DNA of 64,000 nt from Flavobacterium sp. LC2016-23 (GTDB lineage: Bacteria; Bacteroidota; Bacteroidia; Flavobacteriales; Flavobacteriaceae). How positions within the stretch are numbered: position 1 is the first letter of the stretch; the number at the start of each line of letters is the position of its first letter. The notes under the pieces are model-generated. The model had not been told where the DNA came from. It saw only the letters and a list, made by a program, of their open reading frames with translations, and did not search any database. A program made the translations under genes and the position numbers. The stretch lies in NCBI RefSeq assembly GCF_009674775.1, contig NZ_WKKE01000008.1:124001-188000 (forward strand). The letters run 5' to 3'. This document shows positions 34,346 through 42,317 of the stretch, one piece after another.

Positions 34346-35995
34346 TTATTTTTTTGGAATGAATTTTCGGATTTTGTCCGACCGTTTGGTACGCACCCAT
34401 TGCGGCCATGTCGAAGCATCTTCGGCATCATAAATTCGTATTTTCTGATCGGCATCTTCAATCAACAAATCATCCGGGCTACAGTCTAAAATTAATGCTG
34501 CCGCAGCAATACCGGAATATGTGGCTCCGGTTACACCGTGTGAAAGTGTACAGGCCCCGCAAAGAAATAAGTTATCGATCTCGGTTTTGTTTTTATAAGC
34601 AAAAGGACCTACCTGATTCAGTGTTTTTTCGGTTCCATATACATTTCCTTTGGTCGAATTAATATAAAATTCGTTGGTTTTTGGCGTTCCCAATTCGGCC
34701 TGAATAATATGTTGTTTCGCATTCGGGATTATTTTTTCGACATTATTCATCAGTTTGTTCGTGACTTTTTCCTTGAAGCTTTTGTACGCGTCATTGTGGT
34801 AATCGTCTAAACCGTTAAAATCATCCAAATGCTCATAATTGACATAGGTGACAATTTCGAAATTATGGTATCTTCCATTAAAACTGGCAGGGTCTTTAAG
34901 TGTGGTGCAGCTTATAAAGACAGCGGGAAAAGAATCGCCTTCCGCAATATTATTAGTCATTAAATCTTCAAAATTGTCATCGTCATTTTCATCTTTCATC
35001 ATCCAGATGTTTCCGGAATCAATTTTAAATTGGGTAACATCGATGTCTAAGGTCAGAAATAAAATCAATGAAGTAACCGAGTATTTTGTTTTTTGAAGTT
35101 TCTTAATCAGGGAGATGCTAAGGTGTTCTTTTCCAATAAGGTTTAAATACGTAATGGAAGGATCGGCATTGGAAACAATATTTTTGGCCCATATTTTTTC
35201 GCCATTTTCAAATTCGATACCAACGGCTTTTTTATTTTCGATGATAATTTTATGCACGTTTTGCTGCACGCGAACTTCGCCTCCATGTCTTTTTATTCCG
35301 TTGGTCATCGCTTTTACGATACCGCCGCCGCCACCCATCGGATAATAACCGCCATCAAAATAATGACTCATTACCGAACAATGTACCGGGAAGCAGGCTC
35401 TGCTGGGCGGGAGTCCGTGGTCACCGCACTGAATATTAAGAACGGCTTTCAGCATCGGATCCTTAACATGCCATCCTACGACTTTTTTTAAGGGGAACAA
35501 GGCAAATTTTCCAAAATGTTTGGTTCGGAACGGCACTGTTATTTTTTGCCACCAGCCTTTTAATTTTGGAATTAGCTGAAGTTCATAACTTACTTTTTCG
35601 ACTAAGGAAAGATATTCGTGAATGTTTTTTTCTTCAGCAGGGAAATGAGCGGAGAGTGTTTCTTTAAGGTTATCAATTCCGGCGGGCAGGTCAAAAGCCT
35701 GATCGCCAATTAAGCAATGTTCGTAGGCTTTTTTATTCATTCGGAAAAAAACCAGATCATTGGCAATTCCTAAACCACGATAAAGCTGATTGGTAGAGGA
35801 ACCTTCTTCAAGAAGTCCTACATAGTGTACGCCGGGGCTAAAACGCTGTCCGTTTAGGGTAAAACTGTGACTCCAGCCTCCGGGAACATAATGCTTCTCC
35901 AGGATTAAAACTTTTTGTCCTGCTCTTGCGAGACAAATACCTGTTGCTAAACCTCCAACTCCGGAACCAATGATAATCGTGTCGTATTCTTTCAT
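34346..35995 (-). CDS. Phytoene-desaturase-like FAD oxidoreductase (copy 2)
   Basis: This 549-residue member of the CrtI/RetSat group has DTIIIGSGVGGLATGICLARAG (dinucleotide fold), the glycine-rich GGGGGIVKAMTNGIKRHGG, and the C-terminal FAD contact NLFLCGACTLSHGVTGATYSG. It is about 40 residues longer than its paralogue at 10.8-12.3 kb. Placement next to darA/darB suggests a step on the polyene or the resorcinol ring, such as oxidation. The substrate is not assigned. A 71-base gap separates it from the acyltransferase gene upstream. Confidence 0.85.
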   Translation of the reverse strand: MKEYDTIIIGSGVGGLATGICLARAGQKVLILEKHYVPGGWSHSFTLNGQRFSPGVHYVGLLEEGSSTNQLYRGLGIANDLVFFRMNKKAYEHCLIGDQAFDLPAGIDNLKETLSAHFPAEEKNIHEYLSLVEKVSYELQLIPKLKGWWQKITVPFRTKHFGKFALFPLKKVVGWHVKDPMLKAVLNIQCGDHGLPPSRACFPVHCSVMSHYFDGGYYPMGGGGGIVKAMTNGIKRHGGEVRVQQNVHKIIIENKKAVGIEFENGEKIWAKNIVSNADPSITYLNLIGKEHLSISLIKKLQKTKYSVTSLILFLTLDIDVTQFKIDSGNIWMMKDENDDDNFEDLMTNNIAEGDSFPAVFISCTTLKDPASFNGRYHNFEIVTYVNYEHLDDFNGLDDYHNDAYKSFKEKVTNKLMNNVEKIIPNAKQHIIQAELGTPKTNEFYINSTKGNVYGTEKTLNQVGPFAYKNKTEIDNLFLCGACTLSHGVTGATYSGIAAAALILDCSPDDLLIEDADQKIRIYDAEDASTWPQWVRTKRSDKIRKFIPKK

Positions 35996-36066
35996 GCCTT
36001 GTTTTAAGATTTTCTAAAAGTATAAAAGAATGCTTATCAAAAACAGCACGATGTTTTATTTTATTT

Positions 36067-36948
36067 TTATTTTTTCAGCTGATTCCAAAAATCAAAATAA
36101 TTGAACCATTGCAATGGGTATTTCTGCAGAATGCTTTCAACACTTTGTACATATTCTTTCAACAGACCCTTTTCGTCGCGATGTTTTACAGTAGCTTCCC
36201 TTGCGTATAAATGATAATGTAAGTTGGGCTCTTTCATGACATAAACGAAAACAACAGGGACTTTTAACCGGGAAGCGATTAAAAAAGGACCTGCCGGGAA
36301 ATGGGCTTCCTGACCCAGCATTTTTTCGGAAAGGGATTTTGTTCCTTCAAAATAACGATCGCCCGTAAAACAAACCAATTCATTATTTGTTAAGGCAGCG
36401 TTGATCTCAAAAATATGAGACAAATCGTCTTTGATGATAATAAATTTTACGCTAGGTTTCTGAGCAAGACTTTCAAGGTAATTTTTAATGGCAGAATGTT
36501 CTAAATCTGTAGTAACAAGATTAATACTGAAATCAATATTAATATCGCCCAGGAAATGCTCGGCAATTTCAAAATTCCCAACATGGGCACTAATCAAAAC
36601 GCCTCCTTTTTTCTCTGCTAAAAGTTTTTTAAGTACATCGATACCATCAAATTCGTAAGTGAATTTATTTCGCATTCCTGCCGAAATAGAAATTTTATCA
36701 ATGATGGTCTGTCCAAAAGTATAATAACTTCTGAAAACCATTTTTCTCGATTTAAACCGGGAATATTTTAATCTTTCGTTAAAATAGTAGAAGATAGCAC
36801 GATTGCTTTTTTTCAGGAAAAGGAAATAATAAGATGCTACAAAGTATAAAAGGCCGTAAGCAGAACGAATACCTATTTTTTGTATTAAAAAAACAAATAT
36901 TCTATATCCTAAAACGGTTCCTTTTGATTTACCATCCCATTTGCTCAT
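36067..36948 (-). CDS. LpxL-like lysophospholipid acyltransferase
   Basis: This 293-residue membrane-associated protein is of the lipid A lauroyltransferase (LpxL/HtrB) family. One hydrophobic helix at about 20-45 is followed by the catalytic SAHVGNFEIAEH (HxxxxE), then CFTGDRYFEG and PVVFVYVMKEP. In aryl polyene clusters a homologous acyltransferase attaches the polyene to a lipid or sugar. In flexirubin producers it could esterify the polyene with the resorcinol or a membrane lipid. It is coupled to the ACP gene by a TAATG overlap, which supports use of that ACP as acyl donor. Confidence 0.85.
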   Translation of the reverse strand: MSKWDGKSKGTVLGYRIFVFLIQKIGIRSAYGLLYFVASYYFLFLKKSNRAIFYYFNERLKYSRFKSRKMVFRSYYTFGQTIIDKISISAGMRNKFTYEFDGIDVLKKLLAEKKGGVLISAHVGNFEIAEHFLGDINIDFSINLVTTDLEHSAIKNYLESLAQKPSVKFIIIKDDLSHIFEINAALTNNELVCFTGDRYFEGTKSLSEKMLGQEAHFPAGPFLIASRLKVPVVFVYVMKEPNLHYHLYAREATVKHRDEKGLLKEYVQSVESILQKYPLQWFNYFDFWNQLKK

Positions 36949-37202
36949 TAAACAGCTTTGGCTTTTAGTTTCGTTTCAATCAGGTCATAAAAATTCTGGA
37001 AAGAAGCAATTCCAACGAAATCAACTTCTACCAGTTTTACTCCAAAGTTCGATTCAATAGAAACGACTAAGTCTACATAATCTAAACTATCTAAACCTAA
37101 TGTGTCTTTTAAATTAGCGTTTGGTTCAATATCTTCTCCGTCAACTTCAAATTCTTCAACCAAAAAACTATTAATTCTTTCTATTATTTCTTCTTTATTC
37201 AT
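36948..37202 (-). CDS. Acyl carrier protein next to LpxL-like gene
   Basis: ATG 37202 is chosen over a GTG one codon earlier, giving an 84-residue ACP. The phosphopantetheine attachment serine is Ser39 in LGLDSLDYVDLV. Sequence around the site differs from the ACP at 24 kb (DSIDALEL), so the two are probably used by different enzymes. It is wedged between a KS gene (three bases) and the acyltransferase gene (one-base overlap), a layout also seen in aryl polyene clusters, where two ACPs (ApeE/ApeF) occur. Confidence 0.93.
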   Translation of the reverse strand: MNKEEIIERINSFLVEEFEVDGEDIEPNANLKDTLGLDSLDYVDLVVSIESNFGVKLVEVDFVGIASFQNFYDLIETKLKAKAV

Positions 37203-37205
37203 CAC

Positions 37206-38429
37206 TCAATTAAACTTTTTAACTACCAACGCCGAGTTGGTTCCTCCAAACCCGAAGGAATTGGACAAAAATATGTCAAATTTTTTGTTTAACGTAGTTT
37301 TAACTAAATTTAATTTTGAAGCATCTTCATCCGGATTTTCCAAATTGATGTTTGGCGCAATAAAATCGTGCTGCATCATTATTATAGAGTAGATTACTTC
37401 ACTTGCTCCGGCCATCCAGCATTCGTGGCCTGTCATTGATTTTGTAGAACTTACGTAAGGATTTTTCTCACCAAAAACTTCAAAGATGGCTTTGGCTTCA
37501 TTACCATCTCCAACGGGAGTGGAAGTCGCATGCGCGTTTATGTAGTCAATATCTGACGCTTTCAATTTAGCATCGTCAAGTGCTCGCTGCATCGCTGTTG
37601 CCGGTCCTTCTACATTTGGAGTTGAAATATGACCTCCGTTGGAAGAAAATCCGTAACCCGCTACTTCTGCAATAATGGTTGCGCCGCGGGCTATCGCAGA
37701 TTCGTAACTTTCTAAAATTAAAGTTGCACCTCCGCCACTCGGAATTAATCCGTCGCGGTCCGAATCAAAAGGTCTTGACGCTTTTTCAGGTTCATTTTCC
37801 CTTGAAGAAAAAACACCTAAACCATCAAAACTGCTCATTGCATATTTGTTGATTTCCTGAGCGCCACCACAAATAATAATATCCTGAAAACCGCTTTTGA
37901 TTAAAAAATAAGCCAGTCCAATCGAGTGTGAACCACTGGCACAGGCTGCACTTATCGTAAGATTGATTCCTCTAAGTTTGAAAATCGTGGATAAATTCAT
38001 GGTTACCGTAGAATTCATCGATTTAAAAATGGCTCCGGAGCCAATCAGGGCGGTGTCTTTTTTCTCGCGAACAATGTCTGTAGCGTCAATAATCGCTTTA
38101 GAGACACTATCATTTCCGTACATAATACCTACTTCGCGGGTGTCAAAAAAGGCATCGTCGATATTGGCATTTTTCAGGGCTTCTACAGTGGCCATATACG
38201 CATATTCGGTTTCTTCACCAATGCTCATACGTTGTCTGCGGGACAGTAAATTTTTCAGATCCGTTTTAGGAACCATACCTGTTAAGGCAGACTGAAAGCC
38301 AAATTCTTTTCTTTCAGGGTCAAACTGAATACCGGATTTTCCGTTGTATAAGGACTCCTTTACTTCGTCTAAAGAAGTTCCGATACAGGAATAAATTCCC
38401 ATTCCAGTAATTACAACTCTCTTATTCAT
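37206..38429 (-). CDS. Beta-ketoacyl-ACP synthase, third KS (FabF-like)
   Basis: This 407-residue FabB/FabF-type enzyme has Cys163 in AACASGSHS, His300 in NAHATSTPVGD and His335 in TGHECWMAGA, with NSFGFGGTN at the C-terminus. The GHECWMAGASE motif and the HATSTP variant differ from the cluster's other ketosynthases. It lies directly before an ACP gene and after a FabG gene, so this group forms a compact elongation module. The 190-base gap upstream holds a possible promoter box at 38605. Confidence 0.92.
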   Translation of the reverse strand: MNKRVVITGMGIYSCIGTSLDEVKESLYNGKSGIQFDPERKEFGFQSALTGMVPKTDLKNLLSRRQRMSIGEETEYAYMATVEALKNANIDDAFFDTREVGIMYGNDSVSKAIIDATDIVREKKDTALIGSGAIFKSMNSTVTMNLSTIFKLRGINLTISAACASGSHSIGLAYFLIKSGFQDIIICGGAQEINKYAMSSFDGLGVFSSRENEPEKASRPFDSDRDGLIPSGGGATLILESYESAIARGATIIAEVAGYGFSSNGGHISTPNVEGPATAMQRALDDAKLKASDIDYINAHATSTPVGDGNEAKAIFEVFGEKNPYVSSTKSMTGHECWMAGASEVIYSIIMMQHDFIAPNINLENPDEDASKLNLVKTTLNKKFDIFLSNSFGFGGTNSALVVKKFN

Positions 38430-38510
38430 CGTCTTTCAAAATAATTTTTTATCCGTTACGTGTAATTTTTAAGATACAACCAAAATCGTGTATTCCTTGT
38501 TTTTTTAATC

Positions 38511-38566
38511 TCGTAAAGATGCAAAGTAGTCAGGTTTTTTTAATAAGACTTTGCGACTTTGCGTGC
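38511..38566. repeat. CTTTGCG-type dispersed repeat
   Basis: GCAAAGTAGTC and GACTTTGCGACTTTGCG are inverted words in the fabG/KS gap. They belong to the same family as the hairpin at 5257-5301. Confidence 0.5.
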
Positions 38567-38604
38567 AATTTTCAACATTAGAAAAAACTTAAAAAACGAC
38601 CTCG

Positions 38605-38612
38605 CAAACATA
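38605..38612 (-). promoter_or_regulatory. Possible internal -7 box within pigment operon
   Basis: On the minus strand this reads TATGTTTG, fitting TAnnTTTG. It is about 175 bases upstream of the third KS gene. It could give separate expression of the KS-ACP-acyltransferase part; no clear -33 element was found. Confidence 0.3.
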
Positions 38613-38619
38613 GGTATTG

Positions 38620-39351
38620 TTATGAATATATTCCTCCGTTTATATTGATAATTTCTCCTGTAATGTAGCTTGCTTTTTTTGAAATCAGGAAACTTACCAA
38701 ATCGGCCACTTCTTCGGCTTCACCGAAACGATTTACCGGAATTAGTTTTAGTAACTCTTTTTCATCTAAGGCACTGGTCATATCGGTTCTGATAAAACCG
38801 GGTGCTACTGCATTTACAGTAATGTTTCTTTTGGCAACTTCCTGGGCCAGTGCTTTGGTAGCTGCTACAATTGCTCCTTTTGCAGCCGAATAATTGGTTT
38901 GTCCTGCTGTTCCTTTTACTCCGGAAACAGAAACCATATTGACGATTCGGCCATATTTGTTGCGCAGCATTTTCTGAATGAAGAACTGCGTTACATTAAA
39001 AAATCCGTTTAGGCTGGTATTGACCACTCCGTTCCAGTCTTCGGGAGTCATCCACATAAAAAGACCGTCTTTTGTAATTCCGGCATTGTTGACAATGGCT
39101 TCTACGATGGCTTCAGGATTTGCCTCCTGCCATTTGGTTAAAGTGTTTTGTACTTCTTCAAAATTAGAAACGTCGAAACCTAAGATTTCTCCGGTTGCTC
39201 CTAATTTTTGTATTTCCTGAAGTGTTTCTTCGGCAGCAGTTTTGTTAGAATGATAATTAATCAAAATATGGTAATTGGCTTCAACGGCCAGTTTTTTACA
39301 AACTGCACTCCCAATTCCTCTCGAACCGCCTGTTACTAATACACATTTCAT
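38620..39351 (-). CDS. fabG: 3-oxoacyl-ACP reductase (FabG family)
   Basis: This is a 243-residue short-chain dehydrogenase with the NADP-binding TGGSRGIGSAVCKKLA, the NNAGITKDG motif, and the Ser-Tyr-Lys catalytic set in MVSVSG and YSAAKGAIVAATKAL. It ends with the FabG-like GEIININGGIYS. It reduces the beta-keto group in each elongation round; ApeQ is the counterpart in aryl polyene loci. Its start codon lies in a 27-bp direct repeat that is duplicated 86 bases upstream. Confidence 0.93.
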   Translation of the reverse strand: MKCVLVTGGSRGIGSAVCKKLAVEANYHILINYHSNKTAAEETLQEIQKLGATGEILGFDVSNFEEVQNTLTKWQEANPEAIVEAIVNNAGITKDGLFMWMTPEDWNGVVNTSLNGFFNVTQFFIQKMLRNKYGRIVNMVSVSGVKGTAGQTNYSAAKGAIVAATKALAQEVAKRNITVNAVAPGFIRTDMTSALDEKELLKLIPVNRFGEAEEVADLVSFLISKKASYITGEIININGGIYS

Positions 39352-39457
39352 TTATGTAGATTTTATTTTTTATAGGTCATAAATGGTATCGCTTTTTATT
39401 GGTTTTGCTTACGCAATTTTTTTAGTGGCGATTTCATTTATGTAGATTTTATTTTTT
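39345..39457. repeat. 27-bp perfect direct repeat around fabG start
   Basis: The same 27 bases occur at 39345-39371 and 39431-39457. The first copy contains the fabG start codon, and the second runs into the stop of the WG-repeat gene. The 59 bases between show no gene. This looks like a local duplication inside the operon. Confidence 0.8.
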
Positions 39458-40660
39458 CTTTTTGGTTACTGGTTTTGTCGCGGCTTTTGTTTCTGCTTTT
39501 GGCTTCTCGGCAGCAACTTCACTGGTGTTGATTTTTTCTGTTGTTTTTGAAAATAGTTCAGCATTTTCAAACCATTGATTGCCTAATACGGTTCCGTCCG
39601 GTTTAAGAAACCCCCATTTTCCTTCATTTTTTACTCGTGCTAGACCATCGATAAATCCTTTGTCCTGTTGTACAAATAAAGCGATAATGAACCCGTTTGA
39701 AGTGATGCCGTATTGGGTTGGGATTACTAATTTTCCGGTTTCATTGATAAATCCCCAGTTTTTTTCTTTTACAGGAGCCAGTCCGTTTGAACTGAAAACT
39801 TCTGCATCACTATACGTTGGCGGAATAATGAATTCTGCTTTCGGGTTAATGTAGCCCCACTTTGATCCCACACAAACTGGAGCTAAGTTTTTGGAGAATG
39901 CTCTTGCTTTATCATAAATAGGCAGAATTGCCCAATTTCCTTTTAAGTCAATGAATCCGATTTTTCCGTTCTTTTTCGCATACGTTAAATCCTGTGTTTC
40001 AAAATCCCAGATTTTCTCAGCGCCGTCTACCGGAATAAAATTTCCGCCACTTACAATTCCAAAAGTTTTATCTTTTCGGGCCCAGGTGGTATTTTTAAAA
40101 TAATTGCCTATTTCATCATAAACAGGTTCTACAACTTCTTTACCATTGGAACTTATAATTCCCCATTTTTTGTTGCTTTCGACTCTGGCAAAACCATTTT
40201 CAAAAGGTTTGATCTGATTGTATTTGGGTTCTAAAACAACAGTCATTTTGGAGTTGATTAACCCCACTTTATCGCCTTGTCTTATAAAAGCAATCCCATT
40301 ATTAAAATCAAATAGTTTTTCTGTTGCAGGTGCTTTTTGAATTTCACCTTTTGTATTGATATATACCCAATCCTTACCTTTTTTTACAATTGCAATTCCG
40401 CTGTTAAAATCTTTTGCATCATCAAAAGTTGCAGGAATTACCCAGCTTCCTTTTGCATCAATAAAACCCCATTTTTCATTGTCTTCCACAGCAGCCAAAC
40501 CTTCAGAAAAACTTTTGGCAGCTTTGTACTGAGGCTCGATTTTAAAGCTCCCGTCTTTGGAAAGATATCCAATTTTAGCATTTTTTTTGACCAAAGCCAA
40601 TTCCTGACTATTAACAAACTGAATAAATACTAACAATAAAAAAAGAAAACATTTTTTCAT
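39449..40660 (-). CDS. Secreted WG-repeat protein
   Basis: ATG 40660 gives a signal peptide ending in QFVNSQ; a frame from 40675 would add five residues. The 403-residue product consists of about ten WG/KWG repeats, each near 35-45 residues, with the pattern KWGFID.KG.WVIPPxYDxAxxF. Such repeats form beta-propeller-like or stacked domains in secreted proteins. The last 25 residues are a low-complexity tail of A, K, T and E. Its role in a pigment operon is unknown. It sits 35 bases after the lyase gene. Confidence 0.85.
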   Translation of the reverse strand: MKKCFLFLLLVFIQFVNSQELALVKKNAKIGYLSKDGSFKIEPQYKAAKSFSEGLAAVEDNEKWGFIDAKGSWVIPATFDDAKDFNSGIAIVKKGKDWVYINTKGEIQKAPATEKLFDFNNGIAFIRQGDKVGLINSKMTVVLEPKYNQIKPFENGFARVESNKKWGIISSNGKEVVEPVYDEIGNYFKNTTWARKDKTFGIVSGGNFIPVDGAEKIWDFETQDLTYAKKNGKIGFIDLKGNWAILPIYDKARAFSKNLAPVCVGSKWGYINPKAEFIIPPTYSDAEVFSSNGLAPVKEKNWGFINETGKLVIPTQYGITSNGFIIALFVQQDKGFIDGLARVKNEGKWGFLKPDGTVLGNQWFENAELFSKTTEKINTSEVAAEKPKAETKAATKPVTKKKK

Positions 40661-40695
40661 GGGTTTAAGATTCAAGATTAATAATTATGTATGGT

Positions 40696-42216
40696 TTAAC
40701 TGTTTATAAGGTAGTCTTTTACATTTTGAACAAAAGGATACATCACCTGGTCTTCTGTAAAGGTTGGAATTATATTTCGAACATCATCGTACCATTTTTT
40801 GGTTACGGATGAAATTTTATCTTTCTGACCTAAATAATCAATGGCCTGAACAATTGTAATCATTTCGATTGCCAATACTTCAAAAGAGTTTTCGATAACT
40901 TTTGAGGTAATCACGGCGGCATTTGTTCCCATGCTTACAATATCCTGATTGTCATTGTTGTTTGGAATACTGTGTACATACATTGGGTTGGACAACATCT
41001 GGCTTTCGGCAGTGGTTGAGGTAGCGGTAAACTGAACGCCCTGCATTCCGAAATTAAATCCTAATGTTCCCAAATTTACAAATGGAGGAAGGATTTCGTT
41101 GATTTTTGAATTCAGTAAATAATTCAATTGGCGTTCTGCCAGCATCGTTAATTTCGTAATAACGATTTTTAATTTATCCATTTCAAGCGAAATATAATCG
41201 CCATGGAAATTACCTCCGTGATACACATGTTTGTTTTTGACGTCGATAATCGGATTGTCGTTTGCGGAGTTAAATTCATCCTCCAGAATAGAAGCGACGT
41301 TATTGATGGTTTCTAAAACCGGACCTAAAATCTGAGGTACGCAACGAAGGGAATAATATTCCTGTACTTTTTCCTTAAAAATTTCTTCTGTATTTTCTCC
41401 GGAATACAAGTGATCTTCTCTTTTACGGATCAAAGTACTGTCCGAAAGATTTTGTCTCATTCTTTCGGCCACTTCCTGTTGTCCTTTATGACGTTTGGTT
41501 TGGTTTAATTCTTCCGAAAAGTGATCGTCATACGCCTGAACCAATTCGTTTATGGCGCAGGAACATTTTAACGACCAGTCTAATAATTTATTGGCATGAT
41601 GCACATTTACAACTCCAATTCCGGTCATTACCGAAGTTCCGTTGATCAGGGCCAGGCCTTCTCTGATTTCTACCTGAATGGGTTTTAAGCCTTCGATTTC
41701 AAAAACTTCAGGAGTTGGTCTTCGGTCTCCTTTATAAAAAACTTCACCTTCTCCGATTAAAACCAGGGCAAGATGTGACAATTGTACTAAGTCTCCGCTG
41801 GCACCAACACCACCGTGTTCAAAAATTAAAGGGGTAATGTCTCTGTTGATCAGTTCGGCCATTAAGTGAATGACTGACGGGTGAACGCCCGAATTTCCCA
41901 AAGAAAGCGTGTTTAGTCGTGCCAGGATGGCTGCTTTGGCACACACAGGGCTCAAAGGTTTTCCGGTTCCGGAAGAGTGACTTCTGATTAAATTATATTG
42001 CAGCTGAATCTGGTCAGATTCTTTAATCCGGTATTGGGCCATTGGGCCAAAGCCCGTATTTACACCGTATATTACTTTGTTTCCGGAAAATTCTTTCAGG
42101 AAATTAAAGCTTTCGTTTACCCGGTTTAAAACAGCATCGCTTATGGTAACTTTGTTATTTCCAAAGATAATAGACTCGAATTCTGTTAAACTTAAATATT
42201 CATTAATTGTATTCAT
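40696..42216 (-). CDS. tal: Tyrosine ammonia-lyase
   Basis: This 506-residue member of the aromatic amino acid lyase family has the MIO cofactor formed by Ala139-Ser140-Gly141 in GGVGASGDLVQLSHL. Tyr50 lies in YGVNTGFG. The selectivity site has His80 (RSHSSGTG), which marks tyrosine rather than phenylalanine or histidine as substrate. The sequence appears almost the same as the well-studied F. johnsoniae enzyme. The product p-coumarate is the aromatic starter for flexirubin. It is the first gene of the pigment operon and diverges from the halogenase-like gene. Confidence 0.96.
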   Translation of the reverse strand: MNTINEYLSLTEFESIIFGNNKVTISDAVLNRVNESFNFLKEFSGNKVIYGVNTGFGPMAQYRIKESDQIQLQYNLIRSHSSGTGKPLSPVCAKAAILARLNTLSLGNSGVHPSVIHLMAELINRDITPLIFEHGGVGASGDLVQLSHLALVLIGEGEVFYKGDRRPTPEVFEIEGLKPIQVEIREGLALINGTSVMTGIGVVNVHHANKLLDWSLKCSCAINELVQAYDDHFSEELNQTKRHKGQQEVAERMRQNLSDSTLIRKREDHLYSGENTEEIFKEKVQEYYSLRCVPQILGPVLETINNVASILEDEFNSANDNPIIDVKNKHVYHGGNFHGDYISLEMDKLKIVITKLTMLAERQLNYLLNSKINEILPPFVNLGTLGFNFGMQGVQFTATSTTAESQMLSNPMYVHSIPNNNDNQDIVSMGTNAAVITSKVIENSFEVLAIEMITIVQAIDYLGQKDKISSVTKKWYDDVRNIIPTFTEDQVMYPFVQNVKDYLINS

Positions 42217-42283
42217 TAAATTGTTTTTGGTTGTGCTAATTTAATTTTATTTATCAAAATAAATGTAGTTATTTTGATGATGG

Positions 42284-42291
42284 CAAATGTA
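42284..42291 (-). promoter_or_regulatory. -7 box, candidate main promoter of the pigment operon
   Basis: On the minus strand this reads TACATTTG, a full TAnnTTTG match, 68 bases before the lyase ATG. The divergent flavoprotein gene starts 27 bases to the right, so one regulator could control both directions. Confidence 0.5.
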
Positions 42292-42317
42292 GGCTAATAA
42301 TTGATAATATTTTTAAT

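Noticed and set aside
38430..38619. Possible small gene in the fabG/KS spacer
   Set aside because: No frame of useful length; the spacer holds repeats and a possible promoter box.
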